Assembly (NCBI GenBank): GCA_051745935.1
Contig: JBNJEM010000007.1
Span: 1-34,445 of the forward strand
DNA: 34,445 nucleotides
Source of the DNA: JBNJEM01 sp051745935
GTDB lineage: Bacteria > Planctomycetota > Planctomycetia > Pirellulales > Pirellulaceae
Direction of reading: 5' to 3'
The notes under the pieces were generated by a model. That model had not been told where the DNA came from. It saw only the letters and a list, made by a program, of their open reading frames with translations, and searched no databases. This document shows, piece by piece, positions 1 to 9,770 of the stretch. The translations under genes were made by a program, and so were the position numbers. Each line of letters opens with the position of its first letter. Position 1 is the first letter of the stretch.

Positions 1-80
1 GGGTGGAACGCTGCCCGACGCAAGCCGTCCTCCCGTTGGTCGGACTCGCGGCGGAGAAAGTCATTCGCGACCGGTATAAC
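1..80 (+). repeat. Family A interspersed repeat, copy A1 (cut by window edge)
   Basis: These 80 bases match positions 16884-16963 with two substitutions and no gaps. The copy ends in CGCGACCGGTATAAC, like the others, and its 5' part lies outside the window. It sits just beyond the 3' end of the TPR gene (stop at 99-101 on the minus strand), so its TATAAC end points into that gene in antisense. Confidence 0.85.
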
Positions 81-98
81 GTGTCGCGCTGGGGCTGG

Positions 99-3000
99 TC
101 ACGGTTGCCCGGCCACGGCGTACTTGCTTTTAAGTTCAACCAGCCACTCGCGTTCCGTGGGGGGCAAAACGACGTCCTTGCCCTCCAGTCCCGCCTCCAT
201 GGCCCGCCGCCACTGCTCGTTGGCCTTGGTGTATTGGCCGAGTCGGTGATAAGCGACCGCCAGGTGAAATCTGAAACAGGGATGCCCAGCGTCGCCCGCC
301 ACCGCTCGTTGCAGCAGGGCCACGGCCTCCTCGGGACGCTCCAGGTGCAACAAGATCGCGCCTTTGGTGTCGTGGAGCGTGGGAGCGCGGTCGGCAAGTT
401 CGATCGCTCGGTCAACATAGCGCAGTGCTTCCGCTGCCCGCCCCGGCTGCTCGGCTAACAGCGAAGCGAGATTGTTGAGAGCAGCAATATTGTCTGGTTC
501 CGCGGCCACGACCAACTCTAGAACCTTAATCGCTTCCGCGACCTGTTTCCTGACCATGTAAGCGCTGGCGATTTGGAGCAACAACGCGGGGCGATCCGCG
601 TGGGTTTCCATCGCCTCTTCCAATGCCGGCCGGGTACGATTCCAATCAGCCTCCGTCATATCCGGCGACGCGGCGATCCTCGCCAAGGCGTTCGCTCGTG
701 TCAGCGAGGGGATCGATTCACCGGCCTCGGCAACCAGTTGAAGCGCCTCGGGCACCTTCCCTTGAGCACCCAGGCACGTTGCCAGCGGCACGATAGCCTC
801 ATCGGAATGTTCCCGCAAACGCCGAAAGTATCGTTCGGCGTGTTCATGCATCTCAACGCCGCTGTAGATGTCTCCCAAGAGCCGATCGAGGTCGGCGCGT
901 CTGCGAGCATTATTCCCAGCCCGGGCGCTCAGTTTTTCCTCGAATTCGCCGAGCAGCTCCACAATGGCCTCATCCCGGCCGCTCGCATGGAGGAAACGGG
1001 CGCGAAGTCGTATTGTGCGCGAGTGCCAGGGGGCCATGCGTTCGAGGCGGGCGAGCAACGCTTTGGCTTTACCCAGCTTCCCAGCGTGGAGACAACGTTC
1101 GACATGCGCGAAAAGCTCGTCGGTGGGCATCAACGCGGATTCCACCATGGAATCGAAAGTCGTTTCGGCCAAGGCGAACTCTCCCATGCTCTCATACATC
1201 GCCCCCAGCCGACGGCGATCTTCCAGGGAAGAATTGTCCGTGTCACGCACCAACTGTTCATGAATCTCTAAAGCGTTTCGGCGGTCTCCCTTTTGATTGC
1301 GCAACCAAAGGACTCTGGCCAAACTCCGTTTCGCCGCGGCCGACTCCGGGTGGTTTTCGAGTATGCCTCGCACTTCTTCCTCTGCGAGATCGAACCGGTC
1401 CGCCGCGTCGTCCAGCAACAGCAACTTCACCAATTCCAGACGCAGCGACGTATTGGAGGGCGAGTGGTCGAGCACTTCGCGACACATGTTAATCGCTTTG
1501 TCCAGCTGTTTGTCCGCCTCCTGGGCATCGCCCAGAGCTTGGTAGCCCCGGGCCAGCAGGGAAGCTCTCCGCCAAGCCTCCCATTGCTCGTTCTCGGCCA
1601 GCCGCGAAAGCATTCGCCGAGCTTCCTCCGTCTTTCCCTGTCCCCCATACAATTCGATCGAGGCAATCATGGGCCGCGGATCGCCGGGGGCAACAAGGGC
1701 GGCTTCCTGAAAGACCTCTTCAGCCTCCGCCTCTCGCCCCGCTTCCAGCAGGAGTTCTCCCAAGCGCATACGCGGTTCCAAATCATCCGGGCGACGGGCG
1801 ACGTCCCCGCGGGCAAGCTCGATAGCCGCTTCCACCTTGCCGGACGAGCGCAGCACGAGCGATTCAAGTGGCAACAGATCATCGGTAGCCGGGAACCGTT
1901 CGCGAGCGTCTTGGATCAACTGCTTCGACTCTTCGAGTCCGCCGAGCTGGAGTTGCAGGCGAAGCACCTGTTCAAGAACGCCGAAATCGCGCGGAGCCAG
2001 CTCGTAGGCTTCCCGCAATAAAGCCGCCGCGGACACCAAATCATCGTTGGCTTGAGCCAATGCCCCCGACAGAATACGTCCCGGGGCCCACTCGGGCCAA
2101 CGGGCGGATATCCTCTTGTCGACTTCGCTCGCTTCCTTCAACAGTTCGGAACGTCGCGAAGGTTGAGCGTCGGCCTGAGCAAGAAGGCAGCCCAAATGAT
2201 AGTACTTCCAGAGTCGGGTATCCTCATCGACCTGTTCCTTCAATTCGCGCAGTGCCGCCTGGGCATCATGGGGCCGCTGATTTCGCAACGCGCGAATGAT
2301 ATCGCGCGAGGCCGTGACGCGTCGAACGGCATTCGTTTCTTCCAGCTCCCGGTATCGCTCCAGAAGCACCCGTCTCAATTCATCCGAACGAGGATACGCC
2401 ACCTCCAGTTGGCGATACATCTCCTGTTCGGCCTCCCGAGCGACGTTGGAGGAGGCTTGAGGGGTTTTCAGCCCTTCCAGCTCGGCCGCCAATAAACGGG
2501 GCGCCCAAGGCGTCCCCGCTCGCTCCTCCCGCGCCCGTTGTTGAAGAATTTCCAGGTTCCGTTCCACATTGGTGAAATTTCGTTCCGCCGGTTGCGCCGC
2601 CCGTATCTGATTAAGTTGAGCGCGAGCCAACAGCATGCGGTTTTCAATGGTGTCGTCCGTGTCGAGGGCCAGCTGAAGCTGCGTCACGGCTTCAGCGGGC
2701 TCTTCGGCCCGCAGGAACATGCGGCCCGCCGCCTGCCGCAATTTCGTCACGTGGGGCAGTTCCACGGCCAGCTCCTCGTACTCCTCGGCGGCCATCCGGA
2801 ACTCCGTTCTCGGATCACCGCCATTTGCCGCGCCGGCAACCGATTTTCGAGCCAACGCCTCCCGGCAGCGCGCCAGCAGTAGACGTGCCTGGAATTCCCG
2901 CCGCCGTCGTGAAGCGGCACCGTCGCCGTTGCCGCCCACCAAGCCCCCCTCCACCAGGATCCGTTCCAGAAGCCTAATCGCGGTGGCATACTCCTCGGTC

Positions 3001-4574
3001 TGAAAACGCCAACGCGCCTGCAGCAGGTCCCGGCGTGACTCACGCAGCCGGCGCGCGTTCTCGCTCAGTACCGGCCGCCGCGCGGCGATGCCGGCATCGA
3101 GGCTTTCGAACCGCTGCTCGACCTCTTGGGCCGTGAGCAGGCCGTGTTCCAACCCCAAGTCGAGGAAGGCGAAGTTGAGTTCGCAGCTCGCCTGGTCAAC
3201 TTGTTCAAGTCCCATCCGGTAAACTCGCAGCGCCTCCTCGGCGTCTCCCAGCCGCCGCTGTACATGCCCCAATCCCAAATATGCCATGGCGTTACCAGGT
3301 TTTAGATCGCGCGCGGTATCGAAGTGTTTTCGCGCCTTCGCCAGCTCTTCTCGCCGCTCCATCAGATGGCCTGGCGACCGAGTCGCGAGCGATTCGGCAC
3401 GGCGTACGGCCTGCCAACCCGCCCGCATATGCGCGGTCCCGGACTCGGGATCGAGCTCCAGTGCCCGCCGCAAATCAGTCTCGGCGCCGGACAGATCAAA
3501 CAGGTCTCGATAGCGAAAACGAGCCAGCCGGGCTCGCGCCGCCATCCGCCGCGCCTCTTCATCAGACTCGTCCACCAACCGCCGTTCGGCTACTTCCACC
3601 GCGCGCCGCATCACCTGATCCGCGTCCGCTGGACGGTCCGCGTGATACACGCGGGCCAGCGCCAATGCCAGGTCGCCATCCGCCGGATTAGCCTCGAAAC
3701 CTTCCTCCAGGATCCCTTGTTGTTGGTCGTCCACTCGGAGCCCGGTCGCCCCCTCGCTCTCCAGTTCGCAGCGACCGAACACGGCCAGCGCGTGAAGCCG
3801 CCGCGCCTTGGACCGCAACCGGGGATCGGAAACCCCGTTTTCGAACACCGTCGCCACGTCCTGTTTCGCCTGGCGAAAACGCGCCATGGCACTATCCCGG
3901 AACGCGATATTGTCAGTTCGACGGGCCTCCAACTGATAGGCTTGGGCCCACTCCAGCAGCAGGGCGGCCCGGCGGAGTCGCACCTCTTCCTCCAACGGCC
4001 AATCTCGATCACCCCGCTGATTGGCACGAATCGCGGTCGCGTACCATTCCACGGCCGCCGGTAAGTTCCCTGTTGTTTCCGCCACTTCCGCCAACGCAAT
4101 CGGCCCTTTCGGATCCAGGGGGCGGAGCTTGAAATACCGAAGGAAGTATTGTGAGGCCGTCGCCCGATGTTGTGCCGCCTCTTGCGACAGTTCCCGCGCC
4201 CGTTGATACAGGTTTCCAGCTTCATCTCGCCGGTTTAAAGCCTGTTCAAGTTGCCCCGCCGCCTCCAGATCGGCGGCCTCCGATTCCAGGGTCCGGGCGT
4301 CCGTCATCAGGTCCGTGACCCGCTCCATAACCTCCGCCGCGTTTGACTCGAGAGCCCTGCCGTGATCAATCGCGCCACCCGCCAGGTCCTTCATCCTCAT
4401 GCCGTGCCAGAGCCAAGCGCCAATGCCGATTGCCACCAACGCCAGAACCGTGCAGATGATGAGTGGCCAGTTCAACACGATGGACGTGGTCGGTTTTCCC
4501 GCCCCCTTGTCCCGCGCGCTGGCGTGCGCATTCACGCTCTCCGTATGCTGTTGTTTCTTCCGGGTCGAATTCAT
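99..4574 (-). CDS. Large membrane-anchored tetratricopeptide-repeat protein of an exosortase/EPS locus
   Basis: A 1491-residue protein. A basic and polar N-terminus (residues 1-35) is followed by one hydrophobic helix (about 36-56), then a long, highly charged helical region running to the C-terminus. Clear TPR units lie in the last 150 residues (alternating A-L-N-N-L-A and A-L-R-Y-V-D-R-A-I-E-L patterns), and many degenerate ones lie before that. The topology suggests a short cytoplasmic tail and a large extracytoplasmic TPR solenoid. Exosortase-linked EPS clusters of Proteobacteria often encode a TPR protein (PrsT type); this one is larger and could be the planctomycete counterpart, which is inference. 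It lies 145 bp downstream of the BY-kinase on the same strand, so it may be the last gene of that unit. No catalytic domain was recognised. The start is the ATG next to the basic N-terminus; no strong ribosome-binding site is visible. Confidence 0.85.
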   Translation of the reverse strand: MNSTRKKQQHTESVNAHASARDKGAGKPTTSIVLNWPLIICTVLALVAIGIGAWLWHGMRMKDLAGGAIDHGRALESNAAEVMERVTDLMTDARTLESEAADLEAAGQLEQALNRRDEAGNLYQRARELSQEAAQHRATASQYFLRYFKLRPLDPKGPIALAEVAETTGNLPAAVEWYATAIRANQRGDRDWPLEEEVRLRRAALLLEWAQAYQLEARRTDNIAFRDSAMARFRQAKQDVATVFENGVSDPRLRSKARRLHALAVFGRCELESEGATGLRVDDQQQGILEEGFEANPADGDLALALARVYHADRPADADQVMRRAVEVAERRLVDESDEEARRMAARARLARFRYRDLFDLSGAETDLRRALELDPESGTAHMRAGWQAVRRAESLATRSPGHLMERREELAKARKHFDTARDLKPGNAMAYLGLGHVQRRLGDAEEALRVYRMGLEQVDQASCELNFAFLDLGLEHGLLTAQEVEQRFESLDAGIAARRPVLSENARRLRESRRDLLQARWRFQTEEYATAIRLLERILVEGGLVGGNGDGAASRRRREFQARLLLARCREALARKSVAGAANGGDPRTEFRMAAEEYEELAVELPHVTKLRQAAGRMFLRAEEPAEAVTQLQLALDTDDTIENRMLLARAQLNQIRAAQPAERNFTNVERNLEILQQRAREERAGTPWAPRLLAAELEGLKTPQASSNVAREAEQEMYRQLEVAYPRSDELRRVLLERYRELEETNAVRRVTASRDIIRALRNQRPHDAQAALRELKEQVDEDTRLWKYYHLGCLLAQADAQPSRRSELLKEASEVDKRISARWPEWAPGRILSGALAQANDDLVSAAALLREAYELAPRDFGVLEQVLRLQLQLGGLEESKQLIQDARERFPATDDLLPLESLVLRSSGKVEAAIELARGDVARRPDDLEPRMRLGELLLEAGREAEAEEVFQEAALVAPGDPRPMIASIELYGGQGKTEEARRMLSRLAENEQWEAWRRASLLARGYQALGDAQEADKQLDKAINMCREVLDHSPSNTSLRLELVKLLLLDDAADRFDLAEEEVRGILENHPESAAAKRSLARVLWLRNQKGDRRNALEIHEQLVRDTDNSSLEDRRRLGAMYESMGEFALAETTFDSMVESALMPTDELFAHVERCLHAGKLGKAKALLARLERMAPWHSRTIRLRARFLHASGRDEAIVELLGEFEEKLSARAGNNARRRADLDRLLGDIYSGVEMHEHAERYFRRLREHSDEAIVPLATCLGAQGKVPEALQLVAEAGESIPSLTRANALARIAASPDMTEADWNRTRPALEEAMETHADRPALLLQIASAYMVRKQVAEAIKVLELVVAAEPDNIAALNNLASLLAEQPGRAAEALRYVDRAIELADRAPTLHDTKGAILLHLERPEEAVALLQRAVAGDAGHPCFRFHLAVAYHRLGQYTKANEQWRRAMEAGLEGKDVVLPPTEREWLVELKSKYAVAGQP

Positions 4575-4719
4575 GTTATCCGGTTGACTTATCCCGTTGA
4601 CGGTTAATCAAACAGGGCCGCTTCGATTGGACCGCTGAATGCAAGGCGTTGCCATGGCGAGCGTTCGCCCCACCGGCCCCGTGCCGGGAGGTGCGTGGCG
4701 TGAGTCGCGGGGCACCGCT

Positions 4720-7011
4720 TCATGCCTCCACGTGATACCGGCCATATTGGTACAGGTACCGTTTCACGGGAACCCCATTCAAAACCGCTCCCATCGGATC
4801 CACTCCGGCCAGGGCCAAACGTTTACAGGCTCGGCGAACCTGGTCTTCGCGGGTTGTATCGCACATCGTGCACATCAGGGTCGCCTCGGCCGCCTCGCAA
4901 AGGATCAGCGTCTCGCCGGCCATCAAAACGGGCGGCGTATCGACGATGGCATAGCGATACGTTCTTGCGACCTCGGCGAACAGTTCGCGCGCGGTGCCGT
5001 TGGCCAAGAGTCGATGGGGGTTTCCCCCCAGCCTACCGGCGGTCAAGATATCCAGGTTTTCGCTCCATTCGGAATGGACAACTTCATGTAGCGGGCAATC
5101 GCCACTGAGTACATCCTGCAGCCCGGGTTCGCCGGAAATGTCGAAGACGCGATGAATATCGGGCGATCGCATGTCCCCGTCGATCAAGAGCGTCTTCTCG
5201 CGCGTGGCCTTGGCGATGCTAATGGCCAGCTGAGAAGCCACGCTGGTCTTGCCCTCGTTTCCGGTCGCACTGGTGATGGCGAGTACGCGAACCCGCTTGA
5301 GCTCATCCCCCAGACGCAGACTGGTCCCCAACGTATCGATACTTTCCTCGAACAGCCGCAGGGCGTCATTCAACCGTCTGTTGGACGTTACCGACGTAGT
5401 GACCCTTTTTCGGGGGTATCTGGCAATTTCCCCCACGACCGCCAGAGCCAGATCCTGTTCCAAACTATCCGTGTTTTGCACGCGCCGCAAAAAGCCTTCC
5501 CAGGCCACCGCGATCAGGAAGGGGGCGAGCAAAGCGGGGAACATGGCCATGGCCCCTTGTTTGGCCGGCCATTCCACCACGGGACGTATGGGCGTGTCGG
5601 CCCAGCGCCACAGCTCTTCTCGCGGCGGCGCCGCGCTTTCCGTCTCGAGCTGGATGATGCGGTTTTCGATGCGAGCCAGCACGTCACGCTCGAGTTCCAA
5701 CTCAAAGAGTTTGCGTTCGGCCTCCAATGACACGGCGTTTCCAGCCGTCATGTCGGTCAACAGTTCCTCTTGCTGCTTCTCCATCGCCTCCAGCAAAACC
5801 GTATTCTTCCGGAGCTGTTCCCGAGCCTTCGCCAACGACTCGCTCCGCGCCTTCCGCTCCTCGATCACCAGCGATTCCCGGACCTGGGGTTCCACTTCCC
5901 GGCGGTAGCTCTCCAACTGTTTCAGCAGCGTATCCATTTTCTTGCGAATCCGGTCGCTCTCCGGACTCCCGGCCGTCGCCGCCGCACTGTCGACATCCGA
6001 AGCCAGCAAACCAAGTTCGCGCATTTGCGATCTCAAGCCGACCACATAGGGGTCATTATCCAAGGCCTGTTGCAATTGCGAGTCGCTGATCTCAATCGGA
6101 TTGTCCACATCCTCCTCAAGCAGCGTGATGCGATGATTCAAGACCGCCCGCTCCATTTCCGCTTCCGCGCGTCGGTGCCGCAACGCGATGCGGGGGTCCT
6201 CGGCTTCGGAATCCAGATTCACCAGAGCCCCCGACTGCATGGTACTTGCAATCAAATCATTGAATTCGGCGCGTTTGCTCTTCACGGCCGGTCTCCGGCG
6301 ATCGCGTTCCAGGCGGAGCAGCTTCAATAGATCCCGATCCTGTTCCCCCCGCTGCGCCTTGAGCACGTCAAAGTAAGTCTGCACAATGCAATTGACGACC
6401 TCTTTCGAAAACTCGGCGTTCGGGCTGGAAAACGAAACATTGTAGATCGTGGACCCCTTGCCCGCTTGGCGGACCGATATTCTTTCGCGAAGCCAGTCCG
6501 CGATTTCGATGCTACGCCCCATGACCTCCCACTTGCGCGCCGTCCGCAACTCGGGATCATTCGCCTCCACGGACGACCACCCCTCCAATTCTCCGGACAA
6601 GATCCGTTCCACCACACTCTTCGCACCCGGTTGCTTCAAGTACACGTCCGAGCCCAAAAGCACGATGTTGCTGCTGAGCAGGTTGATCTGGGTGGCGACG
6701 TACCCCTGATCGCCGCCATACGACGCCCCGTCCCGGTCGAAAGCGATCACGGCGGGCCTGGCATCGATCTGGATGAGCGCGGAAGCTTCGAACACCGGCT
6801 CGAAAAACCACCAGACCACGGCCCCCGCGATCGCGGCCAACACCACGCCGGCCGGCAGTGCAAGTTTCCACCATCGGACCACCGCGCCCAACACGAGCTG
6901 CGGCCCAATGCCCGAACTGTTGCTGGCGGGCGACGAACGAACCGGCCCCCGCCGATGCCCCGCGCCGCCAACAGCCGCCTTGCCACTATCCGATTTGATT
7001 CGATCTGACAT
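4720..7011 (-). CDS. Polysaccharide chain-length regulator fused to a tyrosine autokinase (Wzz-BY-kinase)
   Basis: A 763-residue protein. A first membrane segment (about 50-70) is followed by a Wzz-like periplasmic region rich in coiled coil (about 75-490). A second membrane segment in a Pro/Phe/Ala-rich stretch leads to a cytoplasmic P-loop kinase. Walker A is SATGNEGKTS (about 581-590), Walker A' is LLIDGDM (about 608-614) and Walker B is AIVDTPP (about 688-694). The C-terminus holds four tyrosines in YLYQYGRY, a short version of the autophosphorylated cluster of CpsD/Wzc proteins. The family controls EPS polymer length and export through cycles of tyrosine phosphorylation. ATG at 7011 was chosen because the preceding in-frame codon is TTG. 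The gene lies 138 bp after the exosortase and 145 bp before the TPR gene on the same strand. Wzz and kinase halves are fused as in Proteobacteria, not split as in Firmicutes. Confidence 0.93.
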   Translation of the reverse strand: MSDRIKSDSGKAAVGGAGHRRGPVRSSPASNSSGIGPQLVLGAVVRWWKLALPAGVVLAAIAGAVVWWFFEPVFEASALIQIDARPAVIAFDRDGASYGGDQGYVATQINLLSSNIVLLGSDVYLKQPGAKSVVERILSGELEGWSSVEANDPELRTARKWEVMGRSIEIADWLRERISVRQAGKGSTIYNVSFSSPNAEFSKEVVNCIVQTYFDVLKAQRGEQDRDLLKLLRLERDRRRPAVKSKRAEFNDLIASTMQSGALVNLDSEAEDPRIALRHRRAEAEMERAVLNHRITLLEEDVDNPIEISDSQLQQALDNDPYVVGLRSQMRELGLLASDVDSAAATAGSPESDRIRKKMDTLLKQLESYRREVEPQVRESLVIEERKARSESLAKAREQLRKNTVLLEAMEKQQEELLTDMTAGNAVSLEAERKLFELELERDVLARIENRIIQLETESAAPPREELWRWADTPIRPVVEWPAKQGAMAMFPALLAPFLIAVAWEGFLRRVQNTDSLEQDLALAVVGEIARYPRKRVTTSVTSNRRLNDALRLFEESIDTLGTSLRLGDELKRVRVLAITSATGNEGKTSVASQLAISIAKATREKTLLIDGDMRSPDIHRVFDISGEPGLQDVLSGDCPLHEVVHSEWSENLDILTAGRLGGNPHRLLANGTARELFAEVARTYRYAIVDTPPVLMAGETLILCEAAEATLMCTMCDTTREDQVRRACKRLALAGVDPMGAVLNGVPVKRYLYQYGRYHVEA

Positions 7012-7149
7012 CAATAGCTTTCAGACTCTTTCAGCTGGTTACGAAACCTAGTGCTTTGTCACGGTGGGGAACTCGGCTGGCGCTGGATCCGGCAGTGTGC
7101 TTTTCGCCGCCCTGGAAAGGCCGCAATGCCAGAGCCCGTGTTACCGATT

Positions 7150-8163
7150 TCAAGAACCACGATGGCGAGTGATAACCGACGCCGTGTCCACGACTTCGGC
7201 CTCGCGCGCCACGAGCGTGAAGTACCATAGCACGAGGCCGTAGAGGGACGCGGCGAAAAGAATCATGGCCCAACCCGCCGTGTCGTGGAAGAAATGCTCG
7301 GCTGTCTCGCCGTCCGCGTGCTGGTAAAGCATTCCCGTTACCACGATCCGGGCGACATTGGCGACAACGGCAATGGGCGGTGCCAGCACCAGCAAGAACA
7401 GCCGCTCCCACAAACCGCGTCGACAGAGAACCGCGTACAGGTACGCGATGGCGATCGCTCCAATGAATATTCGCAGCCCCGCGCAAGCCGCCGCCACGTC
7501 CAGCCGCTGCTGCTCAAAGACCAGCGTGTTGCCACTTGCCATCGCCGGTTCACCCAGGAGCTGCAAAACCCAGCAACTCGCCCTGGTGGCGATTTTCTGC
7601 AAGGGCACGCTCAATAACCGTTCGTAACGCCAGGGGAGCGGCACCATGAACACCAGAAACGCGAGACCCGGTAGGCTCCACGTCAAAACTCGCCACCCCC
7701 CAAGCATCCACGCCACACCCGCCAACCACAAGATCATCGACCAGGCGTCCACCGAGCCCAAATACCACTGCGCCCCCACGTACCGCATGCCGACCGAAAG
7801 GCCGATCGGCGCCAGTCCCCACCATGCGACTCGCCCCGCCCCGCCAGGAAACAGATCACGCCGCGCCCACAGCAGATAGATTGCAAATGGAACGACCAGG
7901 TACCCGTGCGAGTAATCAGGTTGGGTCTCCCAGGTATCCACCAAATCAACGATCGTCGGCCAATACGACCAACCAAAGGAAACGGCCAGGACCAGGACCA
8001 CGCCGGCCAGATTGATCGCTCGCAGCCCACCGCTTAGCTTCCCCCGAACCCCAAAACCCGCCGGCTCTTCCCGACCCCGCAACCGTGGCGCCTCGCCGGG
8101 AACCTCCACGCCATCTCGATTCATTTCGGGTTCGGCCACGTCGGTCAAATGTTCCTCGAACAT
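7150..8163 (-). CDS. Exosortase (transmembrane cysteine transpeptidase, EPS-associated)
   Basis: A 337-residue polytopic membrane protein with about eight hydrophobic segments. The family hallmark DYSHGYL is at 83-89 and PLPW at about 175-178. The catalytic residues expected for exosortases are all present: Cys227 in AAACAGLR, Arg272 in ANVARIV and His293 in FFHDTAGW. Exosortases recognise a C-terminal PEP-CTERM-like signal, cleave it, and are thought to transfer the protein to a surface acceptor. A planctomycete class called XrtU is a plausible assignment, but the subclass cannot be settled by eye. The N-terminus has about 45 polar residues before the first membrane helix, and a second ATG exists at 8124. 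No protein in the window ends with an obvious sorting signal, so the substrates are encoded elsewhere. It lies 138 bp upstream of the BY-kinase. Confidence 0.95.
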   Translation of the reverse strand: MFEEHLTDVAEPEMNRDGVEVPGEAPRLRGREEPAGFGVRGKLSGGLRAINLAGVVLVLAVSFGWSYWPTIVDLVDTWETQPDYSHGYLVVPFAIYLLWARRDLFPGGAGRVAWWGLAPIGLSVGMRYVGAQWYLGSVDAWSMILWLAGVAWMLGGWRVLTWSLPGLAFLVFMVPLPWRYERLLSVPLQKIATRASCWVLQLLGEPAMASGNTLVFEQQRLDVAAACAGLRIFIGAIAIAYLYAVLCRRGLWERLFLLVLAPPIAVVANVARIVVTGMLYQHADGETAEHFFHDTAGWAMILFAASLYGLVLWYFTLVAREAEVVDTASVITRHRGS

Positions 8164-8460
8164 GCAATCAAACCGATATCCGCCCTGGCATCGCGAAAAC
8201 GCGTCGCGCCACCGGTCGGTCGATCCCTGTCGATCACTAAAGAGCGCGAACGAAACCGTTCAGGCTTGTTGCCATCCTGCCAACGTTCGAAGCGGGAGCG
8301 GGGTTTGGTTGCCAACCGCTTGGTTGGTCAACGCCACTTCGTCGACCCATCAACGCCACGCATTGCGACAGGACGCACTCACCCCACCGGCACGCCGCCG
8401 CGGCAAACGGACCGAAGCGGCACGGCACTAAGCTGGTCTTGGGCAGCGTTCGAAGGCCTT

Positions 8461-8856
8461 CTATCGTCGCTGTTTGTTACCCGGGTAGAAGTGCAGGTAA
8501 TTGCCAAACGAACCGCCAATGCCAGTCGCCGTGGCGGATGAATCCCGCTGGGGCTGCCTAACTTCATTCTCCAGCTGACGCAAGCCGTGCTGCTGGCGAC
8601 TCAACTGGCGCTGTTGTTGGTTTAACGTGTTACGCAACTGGAGCTGCGGACGAACAATCGCGTTGTAGTTGTCGAGTACCCCCACGCGAGTCCGCAATAG
8701 GTCTAGATACGGACTTAAGCGGGGCGTCTGAACAGATCCGTAGCCGCCCGCCGCTCGCGTCGGAACCGCTCGCCGCTGGGCAACCGCCGGATTCCACACT
8801 CCCCCGCATACAACACAAATACTCGCTAACGTCGCGGCGACCAAAAGACGAGACAT
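8461..8856 (-). CDS. Small secreted coiled-coil protein, function unknown
   Basis: A 131-residue protein. The first 27 residues form a signal peptide (MSRLLVAATLASICVVCGG, then a likely cut after AVA). The mature part has an SPYLDLLR segment, a NYNAIVRPQLQLRN segment, a Gln/Arg-rich helix likely to form a coiled coil (about 75-105), and a C-terminal GSFGNYLHFYPG motif. The combination of SPYL, VRPQ and a terminal aromatic-Tyr-Pro motif resembles small secreted proteins I associate with planctomycetes, but no function is known to me. ATG 8856 is preferred over an upstream ATG at 8886 because it starts the signal peptide and has AAGGA upstream. A family B repeat begins 20 bp upstream of the start. 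It is upstream of and co-directional with the exosortase (297-bp gap), divergent from the export protein. Confidence 0.7.
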   Translation of the reverse strand: MSRLLVAATLASICVVCGGVWNPAVAQRRAVPTRAAGGYGSVQTPRLSPYLDLLRTRVGVLDNYNAIVRPQLQLRNTLNQQQRQLSRQQHGLRQLENEVRQPQRDSSATATGIGGSFGNYLHFYPGNKQRR

Positions 8857-8875
8857 GGGACATCCTATCCTTAGA

Positions 8876-8951
8876 AGCCATAACAAAACCGCTTGGGTTC
8901 CCCCTCACACCGGGGACTTTTCGGAGCGGGGCCCCGGGCTTGTTACGGGCT
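8876..8951 (+). repeat. Family B repeat, copy B1
   Basis: This copy starts AGCCATAACAAAAC and ends TTGTTACGGGCT, which are near-inverted ends. The middle contains the family signature TTTTCGGAGCGGGG. A second partial end (TGTTACGGGCCGTGAAA) follows at about 8957-8974. It occupies the 5' region of the small secreted protein gene, in the opposite orientation to that gene. Confidence 0.75.
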
Positions 8952-9502
8952 GTGTCCTGTTACGGGCCGTGAAACCAACGCGGCCAGCGACTCGCCGCCG
9001 CGTCACCGATTTGACCTCATCGAAAAACTTCAACCAACACGCCTGCTCCCCCACACCGCGTCCCCGCGGAACGCAAGCACGTGTCCCATGAGAAAAGTCG
9101 GCAAAGCCATCAAATTCGGTTAACCCAAACTCTCCGCGCCCGCATAGCCTACCAGCCGCGGAACAAGCCAGACTCCGTCCTCTTCGAATGCGGTCACATT
9201 CGTGTCGAGTGGGCGTCGGCGGCAGCGACTTCAACCCACCAAAACCCCGCCACTGCCTGATTTCCGGTGTCTGATTGCTTCCGTGACATTCCCATCTTGC
9301 GGCACCGCGCGTGAAAACGGGCGCCGTTACGCTTCCCAAACCGCTACACTCCATGCATCCCAGGGTGCACGGAAACTGCCATGAAGTCAATAGGGCAAGG
9401 ATGGAAAAAGTATCTATTTCCTTCTTGCTGACGCGGCCCGACTGATGATTCGCCCTTGGCAGCCAAGACGCTCACATCTCCCTAGCCCCTCGGCGCCTCT
9501 TA

Positions 9503-9510
9503 GCGGATTG
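9503..9510. repeat. Left target-site duplication of MITE 1
   Basis: GCGGATTG directly precedes the left end of the element at 9511 and is repeated exactly after its right end at 9763-9770. An exact 8-bp duplication is strong evidence for insertion by transposition. Confidence 0.8.
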
Positions 9511-9762
9511 GTAACCGTTCACGGGCAAGAGGCTGATATCCGCGGACGCTCGCACTTCCGTTGCACATGTTAAAGGCAAGCTTTTCAAGGTGCAAATGCC
9601 ATGGGCTTGTCCCGTGGTTCGTTACGTTCCACGCTACCGACGGGCGAGGAGGGGTGTGTCTAACGGTTTGTAGCGGCGAGCGTGATCCACCACGGGACAA
9701 GCCCGTGGCATCCATGCCGCTTCCTGTGTCCGGGCCCCGTAGTGTTACCCGTGAACAGCTAC
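9511..9762 (+). mobile_element. MITE-like element 1 (252 bp, IS66-like ends)
   Basis: The left end is GTAACCGTTCACGGG and the right end, read as its reverse complement, is GTAGCTGTTCACGGG. The element is flanked by exact 8-bp repeats GCGGATTG. Its sequence aligns along its whole length with the element at 16527-16779. Inside lie two inverted copies of a hairpin module with stem CCACGGG/CCCGTGG; the left copy here has one mismatch. It encodes no transposase. Ends starting GTAA and 8-bp duplications are typical of the IS66 family, so a non-autonomous IS66 derivative is likely; this is inference. Confidence 0.8.
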
Positions 9763-9770
9763 GCGGATTG
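9763..9770. repeat. Right target-site duplication of MITE 1
   Basis: GCGGATTG, identical to 9503-9510 on the other side of the element. Confidence 0.8.

Noticed and set aside
99..8163. Search for a PEP-CTERM-like sorting signal among the encoded proteins
   Set aside because: No complete protein in the window ends with a motif, hydrophobic helix and basic tail; the secreted protein at 34361 is cut off before its C-terminus.
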